From UBA8752 sp040261275 (GTDB lineage: Bacteria > Bacteroidota > Bacteroidia > Flavobacteriales_D > Sanyastnellaceae): a stretch of 64,000 bases of DNA. The stretch covers positions 62,001 to 126,000 of the forward strand of contig JBDQOI010000001.1 of the NCBI GenBank assembly GCA_040261275.1, written 5' to 3'. Of this stretch, positions 6,896 to 16,900 are shown one piece after another. A program made the translations under genes and the position numbers. The notes beneath the pieces are model-generated. The model was not told the DNA's origin, did no database searches, and saw only the letters and a list, made by a program, of their open reading frames with translations. Numbering within the stretch: position 1 is the first letter of the stretch; every line of letters begins with the position of its first letter.

Positions 6896-9226
6896 TCAGT
6901 TCCCGCCCGCTTCCATGCGCTGGCGGCGCTCCTGCAGCCGCTCCATGGAGCGGCGCCGGAACTCGTCCCGGAGTTCCTCCTCGTCCTGCTTGTATCCACG
7001 GCCGGTACCGGTGCCCGTTCCAAACGGTCTCCAATTCGGCCCCACATTTTCCGGATCCCGCTCCGTGAGGGTCATCTCCTTCACCAAGTGGGTCGCTCCG
7101 GCGTAGATGTCGGTTACCCACAGCACATAGCGGATGTCCACCATGATGTTCCGGCACCGATCCGCGTCAAAACGCACATCGCTCATCGTGCTCTCCCAGG
7201 TCCGGTCGAAGTTCAACCCCACGAGGTCGCCCGTGGCATTGATGGCCGGAGAACCGGAATTGCCTCCCGTAGTGTGGTTCGACCCGAGGAAACAAACGCG
7301 CAGGTTGCCTTCTGCATCGGCATAGGGGCCATATGCTTCCGCACGGAGTTTTGAGACCAATTCTTCGGGCAGATCGAACTCCGCATCGCCGGGCACGTAC
7401 TTGTCCAAGACCCCTCGGGCCGTGGAAAAGGGCTTGTAGCTCACGGCATCACGGGGCTCGCTGCCCTCCATCCGACCGTAGGTCAAACGCAAGGTGCTGT
7501 TGGCATCGGGCCAGAAGGTGCTGTCCGGGTAAACCTCCCCCAATGCCCGCAAGTACAGTCCCATGTCCTGGTCCATGGCGCCCTGAAGTCTGCCGTATTC
7601 ACCGCGCACCTTGCCCCAATAGCTGTCATTGGTCTCCCGAGCCCACGTGATGAGCGCATCGTCAGCGCGTTTCTTCAGTCCCTTTCTGTCGCGGGCTTCC
7701 AACAATGCCATGAATTCCGCACCGTCATCGAGGATGCTGCCTTCATACAGGTCCGCTGCGATTGCTTTGGGGTCTCCATTGCCCCCTGCCCATGCGGACT
7801 GAGCCACGGTTGGCGCAAACCCCTCGGGCATCGCCTCCATGTACAATGGAAAGACAGCTGCAAAAACACCTTCGTCTACCGTGTTTCGGTAATCGGGGTA
7901 AAAGCCTGAAGCGGCCTCGAGCACTTCTGCTGCTCTCGCGTTGAACGTGCTGTCGGCCAAGGTCTTGTCCCCAGCCATTTCCAGGATGTCACCTACTTCG
8001 GCTGCCCAACGCAGGATTTCTGGCCCGTAGTAAAACCACTCAATGAAGAGGGAACGGGCCTCGAGGTAGGGCCTCAACGCCTCAAAATCCTTGGTGAGGT
8101 CCCCCACTACCGTGCTGTACTCGTCCATGCCCTGACTCCGGATGGCCTTTGCCAACTCGACCTGTGCCTGTCGCTTCTCCCTGACCGTGCCGAAATCGAT
8201 GAGCCCCTCGTTCTGTCCGATCCACTTCTTCCAGGCATTGGCGATTCGGCTCTGCTTGGCCGCGTAGGCAATGCGTGTCCCGTCGTCCGAAAGCATGGCC
8301 GCATTGATGACCTCGAGGCTGGCCGTTCGCATGCCGATGCGGGTGGGATTCAGCTCGTTGATCAGATGCTCTACTTGGACGGAAGGGATGTAGCGTTCGG
8401 TCCGGCCCGGAAAACCAAATACCATCGTGAAGTCACCCTCCTCCAAACCGTGCATGGATACAGGCAGGTGATGCGCGGGGTCCAGCGGCACGTTTTCTTC
8501 ACTCGGTTCTGCAGGGGACCCGTCGGGACCACTGTAGATGCGGAACAACGAGAAATCGCCTGTGTGACGCGGCCACACCCAATTGTCGGTGTCACCCCCG
8601 AATTTGCCGATGGAGCTGGGCGGCGCTCCCACCAAGCGCACATCCTTAAACGTTCGGGTCACGATCAGAAACTGCTGATTTCCATACAGAAAATCGCGGA
8701 CAACCGCATCGAAATCCGTGCCTTCCGTAGCCGCCGAAGCCAGTCGCTCCCGCATGGCTTTTTCCGCCTCATCCCCCTCCAAACGCGCCGTTTGAACCGA
8801 ATCGGTCACATCCTCGATGCGCACGATGAACATGGCGGTCAGTCCGGGATTGGTCAGCTCCTCGTCCATGGACATGGCCCAAAATCCATCCTTCAGTATG
8901 TCGCGCTCCAAACTGCTGTGCGACTGGATTTGACCGTAACCGCAGTGGTGATTGGTCAGCAGAAGCCCTTGGTCTGAAATGACGCTGGCCGTGCAGCCAC
9001 CGCCAAATTGGACAATGGCATCCTTCAGAGAGCTCTGGTTGATCGAATAGATGTCCTCCGCCGTGAGTTTCAACCCCATGTCCTGCATCTCACCCTCCAC
9101 TGCCTTCAGCAGAGCGGGAATCCACATGCCCTCGGTGGCATGGAGCGCGGAAATACCGACGAATGAAAAAAGGACCACAGCTGCCACCTTCAAGGAGCGG
9201 CGTAACGCATGTTGCTTTGTGTTCAT
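6896..9226 (-). CDS. S46 dipeptidyl-peptidase, DPP11-like (Asp/Glu-specific)
   Basis: A 776-residue periplasmic serine exopeptidase that releases dipeptides from peptide N-termini. The catalytic triad is visible: H94 in TNHHCGYGQIQ, D214 in GGDTDNWVWPRHTGDF, and S657 in TTGGNSGSPAIN. Residue 675, 18 after the serine, is Arg (GLNFDRTWE); in Porphyromonas enzymes the same offset (S655/R673) is Arg in DPP11 and Gly in DPP7. Arg binds acidic P1 side chains, so Asp/Glu preference is predicted. The ATG at 9226 gives a signal peptide ending near ALHA; longer readings add a non-signal extension overlapping the neighbouring gene. A basic, Arg-rich tail follows the peptidase domain. The enzyme supports peptide-based nutrition. 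Confidence 0.9.
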   Translation of the reverse strand: MNTKQHALRRSLKVAAVVLFSFVGISALHATEGMWIPALLKAVEGEMQDMGLKLTAEDIYSINQSSLKDAIVQFGGGCTASVISDQGLLLTNHHCGYGQIQSHSSLERDILKDGFWAMSMDEELTNPGLTAMFIVRIEDVTDSVQTARLEGDEAEKAMRERLASAATEGTDFDAVVRDFLYGNQQFLIVTRTFKDVRLVGAPPSSIGKFGGDTDNWVWPRHTGDFSLFRIYSGPDGSPAEPSEENVPLDPAHHLPVSMHGLEEGDFTMVFGFPGRTERYIPSVQVEHLINELNPTRIGMRTASLEVINAAMLSDDGTRIAYAAKQSRIANAWKKWIGQNEGLIDFGTVREKRQAQVELAKAIRSQGMDEYSTVVGDLTKDFEALRPYLEARSLFIEWFYYGPEILRWAAEVGDILEMAGDKTLADSTFNARAAEVLEAASGFYPDYRNTVDEGVFAAVFPLYMEAMPEGFAPTVAQSAWAGGNGDPKAIAADLYEGSILDDGAEFMALLEARDRKGLKKRADDALITWARETNDSYWGKVRGEYGRLQGAMDQDMGLYLRALGEVYPDSTFWPDANSTLRLTYGRMEGSEPRDAVSYKPFSTARGVLDKYVPGDAEFDLPEELVSKLRAEAYGPYADAEGNLRVCFLGSNHTTGGNSGSPAINATGDLVGLNFDRTWESTMSDVRFDADRCRNIMVDIRYVLWVTDIYAGATHLVKEMTLTERDPENVGPNWRPFGTGTGTGRGYKQDEEELRDEFRRRSMERLQERRQRMEAGGN

Positions 9227-9237
9227 GCCGGCAAAAT

Positions 9238-9258
9238 AAAGGTCCGACCCGGACCTTT
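9238..9258 (-). terminator. Rho-independent terminator after threonine aldolase
   Basis: On the minus strand a perfect 9-bp stem (AAAGGTCCG / CGGACCTTT) with a GGT loop is followed by ATTTT. It lies just beyond the threonine aldolase stop and immediately before the DPP11 start, so it separates the two transcription units. The T-rich tail also contains TATTTTG, close to a -7 box for DPP11. Confidence 0.65.
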
Positions 9259-9279
9259 TGCCCATCGCATCTGCCGAAG

Positions 9280-10296
9280 TCAGTTCCAGCCGACCAATGC
9301 CGACAGTATCCGCTCGAGCTCGGCATCCCCGAAATCGAGGTGGGTCACCCATCGCACCTTGTCTGGCCCGAAGGCAGAACACAGAATGCCTGCCTTCTTC
9401 TGGGCCTCGACCAGATCAGAGGCGGGTCGCCCGCCCTTGAGTTGAGCGATGACGATGTTGGTCTCCACGGGCTCCACCGACAGGATGGAGGGATGGCCTT
9501 CCAGCACGGCCCCGATGCGCCCTGCCCTTTCGTGGTCATCCTGCAGGCGGTCGAAATGATGGTCCAACGCGTGAAGTCCCGCTGCCGCCAGTATGCCCAC
9601 CTGGCGCATTCCACCTCCCAACACCTTCCGACTGCGGTGGGCCTCGGCGATGAAGTCGCGCGACCCCAGCAGAACGGAACCCACCGGAGTGCCCATCCCC
9701 TTGGACAGACAAAGCGAAATGCTGTCGAACATGCGGCCGTAAGTGGTCCAATCCGCTCCCGTGCTGCGCAATGCATTCCAAGCCCGCGCACCATCGAGGT
9801 GGTAAGGCAAGCCAATCTCCCGGCAGGCGGCGCTGCCTTCGGCCAGACTGTGGAGGGGCTGGACGGCACCTCCTCCCTTGTTGACCGTATCCTCGACGCA
9901 CACGAGGCCTGTCCGGGCAAAATGGCTGTCCTCCGGATTGACTTCAGCCCGGATTACCTCTGCCGGCATGCGACCTCGAGAGACGTCCACCAAACGCACG
10001 CTGGCCCCACTGTTCCGAGCAATGCCCCCCCCCTCGTAGTTGTATACGTGGCTGAGCCGGTGGCAAACCACCTCATCTCCTGGGGAAACGTGGACGTTGA
10101 TGGCAATCTGGTTCGCCATGGTGCCCGATGGACAGAAAAGTCCCGCCTCATGGCCGAACCGTTCCGCCAAGACGTCCTGCAATCGATTGACCGTTGGGTC
10201 CTCGGCGTAAACATCATCTCCCGTCGGTGCAGCCATCATGGCTTTGAGCATCGCTTCCGTCGGTCGGGTGACCGTATCGCTCCTCAAATCAATCAT
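9280..10296 (-). CDS. ltaE: Low-specificity threonine aldolase
   Basis: A 338-residue PLP enzyme of the beta-eliminating lyase family that cleaves threonine and allo-threonine to glycine and acetaldehyde. The start MIDLRSDTVTRPT is diagnostic. Further signatures are FCPSGTMANQIA (54-65), YHLDGARAWNA with the PLP-contacting D168, and SLCLSKGMGTPVGS with the Schiff-base lysine K199. Length is normal. It is the promoter-distal neighbour of the SprB-repeat secreted protein (24 bases apart) and is followed by a terminator, so it ends its transcription unit. Confidence 0.92.
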   Translation of the reverse strand: MIDLRSDTVTRPTEAMLKAMMAAPTGDDVYAEDPTVNRLQDVLAERFGHEAGLFCPSGTMANQIAINVHVSPGDEVVCHRLSHVYNYEGGGIARNSGASVRLVDVSRGRMPAEVIRAEVNPEDSHFARTGLVCVEDTVNKGGGAVQPLHSLAEGSAACREIGLPYHLDGARAWNALRSTGADWTTYGRMFDSISLCLSKGMGTPVGSVLLGSRDFIAEAHRSRKVLGGGMRQVGILAAAGLHALDHHFDRLQDDHERAGRIGAVLEGHPSILSVEPVETNIVIAQLKGGRPASDLVEAQKKAGILCSAFGPDKVRWVTHLDFGDAELERILSALVGWN

Positions 10297-10320
10297 GTCC
10301 CTTACAGTATCAAAACGAAA

Positions 10321-12234
10321 TCAGTTGCACTGCAGGCGCAGCGCAATATCTGTGCCTTCGGCCACCCACAGATAACCTCCCTTGGCCATGCCGTGGGCGG
10401 GAATCTGCAACTTCATTTCCTCGCCCCATGTGGAGGCTTGGCCCCTTTGAACCACGCGTCCCGCCTCGTCCATCAAGGCCCAATTCCCGGTCCATTCCGC
10501 ATGGTCGATCGCACCCTGAATCGTCCATGCCCCATCGTGGGTCACCGGATTGGGATAGGCGCTCAACCCGGCGGGCACTGCCTCGTCCATTCCTGTGGTG
10601 CAATCAAAGACCGTGACGAAAATGGCATCGGCATGGCTGCAACCGAACGCGTTGGAAGCCTCCACCGTGAAGGGGTAGGTTCCCGGTCCCAAGTCCGCTC
10701 CAGAGACCACGATGAACTGGTCTCCACTGCCGTTGCTCCAGAGGTACTCCAAGCCCGCTGGGGCCGACAGAACGAGCACTTGGTCTTCACAAATGGTGGT
10801 ATCCGGACCTAGACTGAAAGCGAAGGCGTCGTCCTCGGCCACCAGATTAAAACTCACCTGATCGGTGCATCCATTGTCGTCTTCGACAAAGACGGTATAG
10901 GCGCCTTCAGCCAACCCTTCCACGGTGGTTCCCGTCCCGAGTTCTCCCGTTGCTCCTGACCACGTGATCTCATAGGGGTCTGACCCTCCAGCCACTCCGA
11001 TGGATCCGCTGCCGTTGGGCTGATCGGGACAACCGGGCGGGACGAGGTCAATGTCGAGTACAAGGGGGGCGGGTTCGGTCAAGGTGACGCTGTATGTCAA
11101 TGAGTTACCGCAATTGGTGACAACCACCGCTGAATAGGTTCCGCCCGACAGGCCGCTGATTTGCTGGCCTTCAGCGGAGAACCCGTTGGGGCCGATCCAT
11201 GCGGCCGTGAGGTCAGACCCCATGCCGATGGGATTGAGGACCACCGTCCCGTTCGGATCGTCCTCCTTTCCCAAAGCACAGGTCAACCCGCCCGTTACTC
11301 CCGAGATTTCCTCCGGGTCATCGCTCGACTCGATGGTCACGCCAGCAGTTCCGCGGGCATCCTGCCAGCCATCGATCTGGATAAGGTAGGTGGCCCCACT
11401 GTCCAGACAGCCCGTCCACAAAGCACTCGCGTAGTAGGCACCGGGACCGCATCCTCCAGGGAGGTCGTCGTTGGCCCCCATGAGCTCGTAGGTGGAGAAG
11501 TCACCGCAATCATCGGCCTTCCACAAGGCCATTTGCGTATCGAAATCCGTGGTGTCTGAGCAGGCGGAGATGCGGCAATTCCCCGCAGTGGCCTCGAAGG
11601 TGAGCCAGGCTGACCCCGTCACTCCGCCTTCGCACCATGCGCCGTTGATTTGGCAGGAGTAAACTCCAGGGAAGTTGGGGCCACCGGGTTCGCCATAAGC
11701 CGCCCCACAGCTGTCGTTGTTGACCACGACCATGGGGCCATCGACTTCAATGCCCAGCGCTCCACAAGGCGAATCATAGGCCGGGCCCGACATTTCAAAA
11801 GGATCCAAATCCCAAGTGTTGCCGGTTCCGGTTCCGTAAAAGCTGTGGGTCAATACGCCATCGGCATACACCTCGAAAAAGGTCCCTCCGTCCCCGTAAC
11901 TGTCTACATGGTGCAGGGTGAGCACTTCCCCTGGTGTCGCGCAGAGCGTATCGAGGATGAACGTCGCATTGGAGGCATAGTTTCCAACGGGTGCTCCGGG
12001 AATGCCTTCGCCATCGCAGCCCACCTCCACTGCATTTCCTCCCCAATACAAGGCATTGGCTCCACAGGATTCACCTTGGGCCGAGAGCTCCCAGTACAGC
12101 TCATACCCCCAGGCATCGGTATGCACCCTCAATTCGAAGGGGTCCTGCCCGTCCGGGCAATTCTGGGCGTGCAATACAAATGGTACCAAGCCAAGGCTGG
12201 AAGCCATGGCACAAAGGGTGGCTTTGTAAATCAT
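10321..12234 (-). CDS. T9SS-secreted SprB-repeat-like surface protein
   Basis: A 637-residue secreted protein. Signal peptide 1-23 (ends LHAQ); an N-terminal beta domain opening NCPDGQDPFELRVHTDAWG, resembling the start of the lysyl-oxidase-like protein at 4202; a Cys-rich middle; SprB-like motifs (GGSDPYEITWSGATG, EGLAEGAYTVFVEDDNGC) about residues 390-460; and a type A T9SS sorting domain from ...LSAYPNPVTHDG. Such proteins are exported through the outer membrane and attached to the surface, where SprB-like repeats serve adhesion or gliding. No enzymatic site is visible. Confidence 0.8.
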   Translation of the reverse strand: MIYKATLCAMASSLGLVPFVLHAQNCPDGQDPFELRVHTDAWGYELYWELSAQGESCGANALYWGGNAVEVGCDGEGIPGAPVGNYASNATFILDTLCATPGEVLTLHHVDSYGDGGTFFEVYADGVLTHSFYGTGTGNTWDLDPFEMSGPAYDSPCGALGIEVDGPMVVVNNDSCGAAYGEPGGPNFPGVYSCQINGAWCEGGVTGSAWLTFEATAGNCRISACSDTTDFDTQMALWKADDCGDFSTYELMGANDDLPGGCGPGAYYASALWTGCLDSGATYLIQIDGWQDARGTAGVTIESSDDPEEISGVTGGLTCALGKEDDPNGTVVLNPIGMGSDLTAAWIGPNGFSAEGQQISGLSGGTYSAVVVTNCGNSLTYSVTLTEPAPLVLDIDLVPPGCPDQPNGSGSIGVAGGSDPYEITWSGATGELGTGTTVEGLAEGAYTVFVEDDNGCTDQVSFNLVAEDDAFAFSLGPDTTICEDQVLVLSAPAGLEYLWSNGSGDQFIVVSGADLGPGTYPFTVEASNAFGCSHADAIFVTVFDCTTGMDEAVPAGLSAYPNPVTHDGAWTIQGAIDHAEWTGNWALMDEAGRVVQRGQASTWGEEMKLQIPAHGMAKGGYLWVAEGTDIALRLQCN

Positions 12235-12270
12235 GCCGGGAAATTAGGACATGGCGCGCACGCGTTGGTG

Positions 12271-12278
12271 TAGATTTG
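12271..12278 (+). promoter_or_regulatory. Candidate -7 box (TAGATTTG) of yaaA
   Basis: Exact match to TAnnTTTG only 7 bases before the yaaA ATG. Transcription from such a box would start at or next to the initiation codon, giving a leaderless or near-leaderless message. No clear -33 TTTG is visible at the usual distance. Confidence 0.5.
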
Positions 12279-12285
12279 CGGCCCC

Positions 12286-13053
12286 ATGCGCTTTTTGCTC
12301 TCCCCTGCGAAGACCTTCAGGAAGGAACAGCTGCCGGTTGATGCAGGTGCCAGCCAACCCCTCTTTTCAGAACAGGCGGGGGCGCTCATGCAGAAATTGG
12401 CCCAATTGTCGCCAAAGAAGTTGGAGAAGCTGATGGACATCAGTGCACCCCTCGCCGAAGAAACCGCAAAACGACACCTCGACTGGGGTGGGCCTTTCCA
12501 TCCCGGCAATGCGCGCACAGCGGTGCACGCCTTTCACGGCGAGGTGTACCGGGCGCTTGGTGCAGACCGGTGGAATGCGAGTGATCTCGACCACGCGCAG
12601 GAAAAGTTGCGCATCCTGAGCGGTCTCTACGGCTTGCTCCGACCACTGGACCTCATTCAGGAATACCGATTGGAAATGGGCACCCGCTGGTCTCCCACTT
12701 CGTCTGATTCCCTCTATTCCTTTTGGGGCAGCATGCTATCCCAACAATTGGTGAGCGAGGGAGATGGGCCCGTGATCAACCTGGCGAGCCAGGAATATTT
12801 CAAAGTGCTCGACCATGCGGACTCCGGGCTTGAAGTCATCCACATTCATTTCAAGGAAAGGCGGGGTGAGCAATACAAGATGATCGGCACCTATGCCAAA
12901 ACGGCCCGGGGCAGAATGGCGAGGTTCCTCATTCAGGAGAGGATCGAATCTCCGAGCGACATTCGCAAATTTGCGGAGGGAGGATATCAATTCAATCCCG
13001 ATTTCAGTACGCCCGAAGCCCTGACCTTTACCCGAGAAAATCCCATTTCATGA
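12286..13053 (+). CDS. yaaA: Peroxide stress protein YaaA (DUF328/UPF0246)
   Basis: A 255-residue member of the YaaA family, which in Escherichia coli limits free iron and DNA damage during hydrogen peroxide stress. Diagnostic features are the start MRFLLSPAKTF, a central LRILSGLYGLLRPLDLI block, YRLEMGTRW and the C-terminal half with ARGRMARFLIQ and EGGYQFN. Length is typical. The start lies 7 bases after a -7 box, and the stop overlaps the next gene (ATGA), coupling it to an FKBP lipoprotein. Confidence 0.92.
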   Translation: MRFLLSPAKTFRKEQLPVDAGASQPLFSEQAGALMQKLAQLSPKKLEKLMDISAPLAEETAKRHLDWGGPFHPGNARTAVHAFHGEVYRALGADRWNASDLDHAQEKLRILSGLYGLLRPLDLIQEYRLEMGTRWSPTSSDSLYSFWGSMLSQQLVSEGDGPVINLASQEYFKVLDHADSGLEVIHIHFKERRGEQYKMIGTYAKTARGRMARFLIQERIESPSDIRKFAEGGYQFNPDFSTPEALTFTRENPIS

Positions 13054-13760
13054 AAATTCAATCCTCATTCACTTTGGCCCTGGTGGCATGTCTTCTCCTT
13101 GCCCCCATGGCTTGGACGGGATGCGCCGTCAATGGTCAGAACACCCCAAAAGTCAACATGGAGAACAGCAATGACTCCCTGAGCTACGCCCTCGGCGTGC
13201 TCTTCGCCACCAATGTCCAGGGACAGGGCATCAAAGATTATGTCCCCGCCCAAATCGCACAGGCATTCGCAGATGTGCAAAGCGGTAACGCAGTCATGAC
13301 ACCCGAACAGGCCAATGAACTGGTGCGCACCACCATGCAAGCGCAGGAGGCCAAGGCAGGTGAGACGAACCTGGAGGCGGGTCTCGCCTTCCTCGCCGAG
13401 AACAAGGGCAAGGAAGGAGTAGTGGAGACGGACTCCGGCCTGCAGTTCCGTGTGGACAGGGAAGGCGATGGCAGCAGCCCCGATGCCAATGACCGCGTCA
13501 CGGTCCACTACCACGGCACGCTGATTGACGGCACAGTCTTCGACAGCAGCTATGACCGTGGACAGCCCGCCACTTTCGGATTGAACCAGGTCATTTCAGG
13601 ATGGACTGAAGGACTTCAGACGATGAAGAAGGGGGGGCAAACCACCTTCTATATTCCTTCCAACCTCGCATATGGCCCCCGTGCAACAGGGGATGTCATC
13701 GGCGCAAATTCCACCTTGGTCTTCAAGGTAGAACTGCTGGAAGTCGAACCCGTCGAATAA
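13050..13760 (+). CDS. FKBP-type peptidyl-prolyl isomerase, probable lipoprotein
   Basis: A 236-residue Mip/FkpA-like protein-folding catalyst of the cell envelope. A signal peptide ends in a lipobox-like AWTGC (C25), suggesting lipid anchoring. Residues 35-120 form the helical dimerisation domain (SYALGVLFATNVQ). The FKBP domain covers about 130-236 and contains VTVHYHGTLIDGTVFDSSYDR, VISGWTEGLQTMKKGG and IPSNLAYGPR. It overlaps yaaA by four bases and is followed by a strong terminator, so the two form a short operon. Confidence 0.9.
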   Translation: MKIQSSFTLALVACLLLAPMAWTGCAVNGQNTPKVNMENSNDSLSYALGVLFATNVQGQGIKDYVPAQIAQAFADVQSGNAVMTPEQANELVRTTMQAQEAKAGETNLEAGLAFLAENKGKEGVVETDSGLQFRVDREGDGSSPDANDRVTVHYHGTLIDGTVFDSSYDRGQPATFGLNQVISGWTEGLQTMKKGGQTTFYIPSNLAYGPRATGDVIGANSTLVFKVELLEVEPVE

Positions 13761-13779
13761 ATTTTCGCACGCTTTTGCA

Positions 13780-13819
13780 AAGGGCGGATTCCGTGTTAGA
13801 TCGGAATTCGCCCTTTTTT
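13780..13819 (+). terminator. Rho-independent terminator after yaaA-FKBP operon
   Basis: A 14-bp stem (AAGGGCGGATTCCG / CGGAATTCGCCCTT, one G-T pair) with an 8-base loop is followed by a T-run. It sits 20 bases after the FKBP stop. Confidence 0.85.
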
Positions 13820-13893
13820 ATGCCCTGTCGAATTGATGATTATACAGGGATTATATCACCCACGTAAGTCGTTGATAAACAACAAATGGACAC

Positions 13894-13924
13894 TTTTCAC
13901 AGGATTCTTGTAACCTGAACTTTG
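13894..13924 (+). promoter_or_regulatory. Weak candidate promoter of the M43 metalloprotease gene
   Basis: TTTT, 19 bases, then GAACTTTG: both elements are one base off the Bacteroidota TTTG-N19-TAnnTTTG pattern. It lies between the preceding terminator and the ATG at 13960, where a promoter is required. Confidence 0.3.
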
Positions 13925-13959
13925 CATCGACAGTAGGTGTCCAAACAACCTGCTGAACA

Positions 13960-16900
13960 ATGCGTCGATTTATTTCCCTGTTCGTCTCCTGTCTTCTCAG
14001 CACCCCCCTGGTGCTCAATGCGCAAATCAACCGCTGCGAGACCGCCGAAATACAGGCGGCTTTGATGGAAGACTCCCTGTTCGCCCGAAGCTATTTCGCC
14101 TTTGAAATGGCCATGGAGGACATGGCGAGTTCCGCCGCCCTGCGATCCAGTGTTGACTACGTTCTTCCCATTGTGGTGCATGTCATGCACGACGGCAGTG
14201 ACATCGGAACGGGTTCGAATATCTCCGACAGCCAAATCGCCAGTGCTATCGACGCACTCAATGCGGATTTCCGTGGAGATTTCGGAGGGGCAGAAATCGG
14301 CATTGAGTTCGAATTGGCTTCGCGCGATCCGGAGGGCAACCCCTCATCGGGCATCAACCGCGTCAACGTCAGCGCCGAGGTGCCCACCTTCACCACCACG
14401 GGCATGGTCACTTCCTCTTCCAGCGGCCCAGCGTCGGAGCTTTCCATCAAGTCCATGAGCCATTGGCCCAGTGGGGATTACATCAACGTCTGGGTGTTGC
14501 ACAAACTGAACAGTGGTGCATCTCCTTTGGGATTTGCCTACCTCCCTCCTTTCAGCGGCACCTTGGACGGCATTGTCGTTCATCGCCAGGTCTTTGGTGT
14601 CGGAGATGAGTACGACCTCTTCAACAATTATGACCTGAATCGCACCCTGACCCACGAGATGGGCCATTACTTCGGCTTGCTCCACACCTTCCACAATACG
14701 GCGTCCTGCGGTATTGAGTCCAATTGCCAGTCCCAAGGTGACAAGGTCTGCGATACCAACCCCACGACAGGGTCGATCGGTTGTTCTCCCCTCGATTGCC
14801 CGAATACCCTCGTCGAGAATTTCATGGATTACTCCAATGATGACTGCATGGATTCCTTCACGGAAGGACAGCGCACCCGCATGCGGGATGCCCTCGAAAA
14901 CTTCAGGGCGTCACTGATCGACTCCGACGGTACACTGCCCGTCATGGCCACGGATCTGGGGCTGACCGGAATCGAAGGCGTGGCCAACAGCGGATGCAAT
15001 TCCACCGTTCAACCCGAGGTCCTTCTGCAGAATTTCGGAACGGACCCCATGACTTCTGCATCGTTGTTCTTCTCCCTGGATGGAGGTCCGGAGAATCAGC
15101 TGAATTGGTCCGGAAACCTCGCCAGCGGTGATTTCACCTCCCTTGCCCTGCCCGGATTATCCGCAGGCGCGGGAGATCACGATTTGACCGTTTGGTCCAG
15201 CACCCCAGGCGATGGGTATTCAGCCAATGACAGTTTGACCATTTCCTTTGAAGTCACCGGGGGCATGATCCTGGAGATGGAGGTTCAATTCGACCCTCTC
15301 CCCTACGGAATCAGCTGGTCGATTGTGAATGTCGACAATGGCAATGTCGTGATGTCCGGGGAGGATTACGACAATTCTACGTACTCCATGGCCACCATCA
15401 CCGAGATTGATTGCGCCGTGACCGGTTGTTACGAGCTGATGGTGTCCGATGCCTTTGGAAATGGCATGCACTACCAACCCAATGGGTGGTATTCCCTGAC
15501 CGATGCGGACGGTACGGAATTGGCGTATGGCTCCGGAAACTTTGGCGCAGAGCAGGTCCACGCATTCTGCATCGATGGGAGCGCCGTTACGCCTTGCCCA
15601 GATACCAATGGCAATGGCATCTGCGATGCCGATGAAGGAGCGCTCACCACCGACGTACCCGGGTGCACCGATGCGAGCAGCTGCACCTTCAACGCGGAGG
15701 CGAACTTGGACGATGGAAGCTGTCTGTATCTGGATGCGATCGGCGAATGCGGCGGGGACTGTCCGGGAGATGGCGATGCCGACGGCATCTGTGACAATGC
15801 GGAAATCCCGGGGTGCATGGACACCACCGCCTGCAACTTTGACCCGGCGGCAACCGACGATGCGGGCAATTGCTCCTACCCGCCGGTGAACTACGATTGT
15901 GACGGCAACGTAACGGTGGTCATTTCAGGCTGTTTGGACACCGAAAGCTGCTCCTACGATGCAGAAGCCAATACAGATGATGGCAGCTGCCTGTATTGGG
16001 ATGCACTCGGCGATTGCGGCGGCGATTGTCCGGGAGATTCCGATGCTGACGGTATTTGCGACAATGCCGAGATTCCCGGATGCACGGATTTTGAGGCCTG
16101 CAACTTCGACGCAACCGCCACGGATGAGGCCGGCAATTGCACTTACCCCGATCCCGGATTGGATTGCAATGGGGACTTTCTCGTTATCGTGGAGGGTTGT
16201 ATGGACCCTGGCAGTTGCACCTATAACGCCGAGGCCAACACGAATGACGGAAGTTGTGAATACCTCGATGCACTCGGCGAATGCGGAGGGGATTGTCCCG
16301 GGGACGTGGACGGAGATGGGGTCTGCGATAATGCTGAAATTCCGGGATGTACGGATACCGAGGCCTGCAACTATGACGCCTCTGCGACAGATGATGCCGG
16401 AAATTGCGCTTACCCGCCGGTCAACTTTGATTGCGACGGAAATGTGACCACCGTGGTTCCCGGTTGTCTGGATCCGTTGAGCTGTACCTACGATGCTGAC
16501 GCCAACACCGATGATGGCAGTTGCGGGTATCTCGATGCATTGGGGGAGTGCGGTGGTGACTGTCCTGGAGACGCCGATTCCGATGGGATCTGTGACAATG
16601 CTGAGGTTCCGGGTTGCACGGATTTCACGGCCTGTAATTTCTCCCTCGACGCCACCGAGGATGATGGAAACTGCACTTATCCTGAACCTGGATTGGATTG
16701 CAATGGCGATTATCTCGTCGTGATCGAAGGATGCATGGACCCGACCAGCTGCACTTACAGTCCGGAAGCCAATACCAACGACGGAAGCTGCCTCTACCTC
16801 GATGCCCTGGGAGAATGCGGCGGGGAATGCTCTGCCGATGTCGACGAGGATGGCGTTTGCGACACAGAGGAAATTCCTGGGTGCATGGATGAAGAAGCCT

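Noticed and set aside
9163..10812. A 549-codon open frame on + across DPP11, threonine aldolase and the SprB-like gene
   Set aside because: It is antisense to three well-supported genes and shows no family signature; high-G+C third positions often leave such open shadows.
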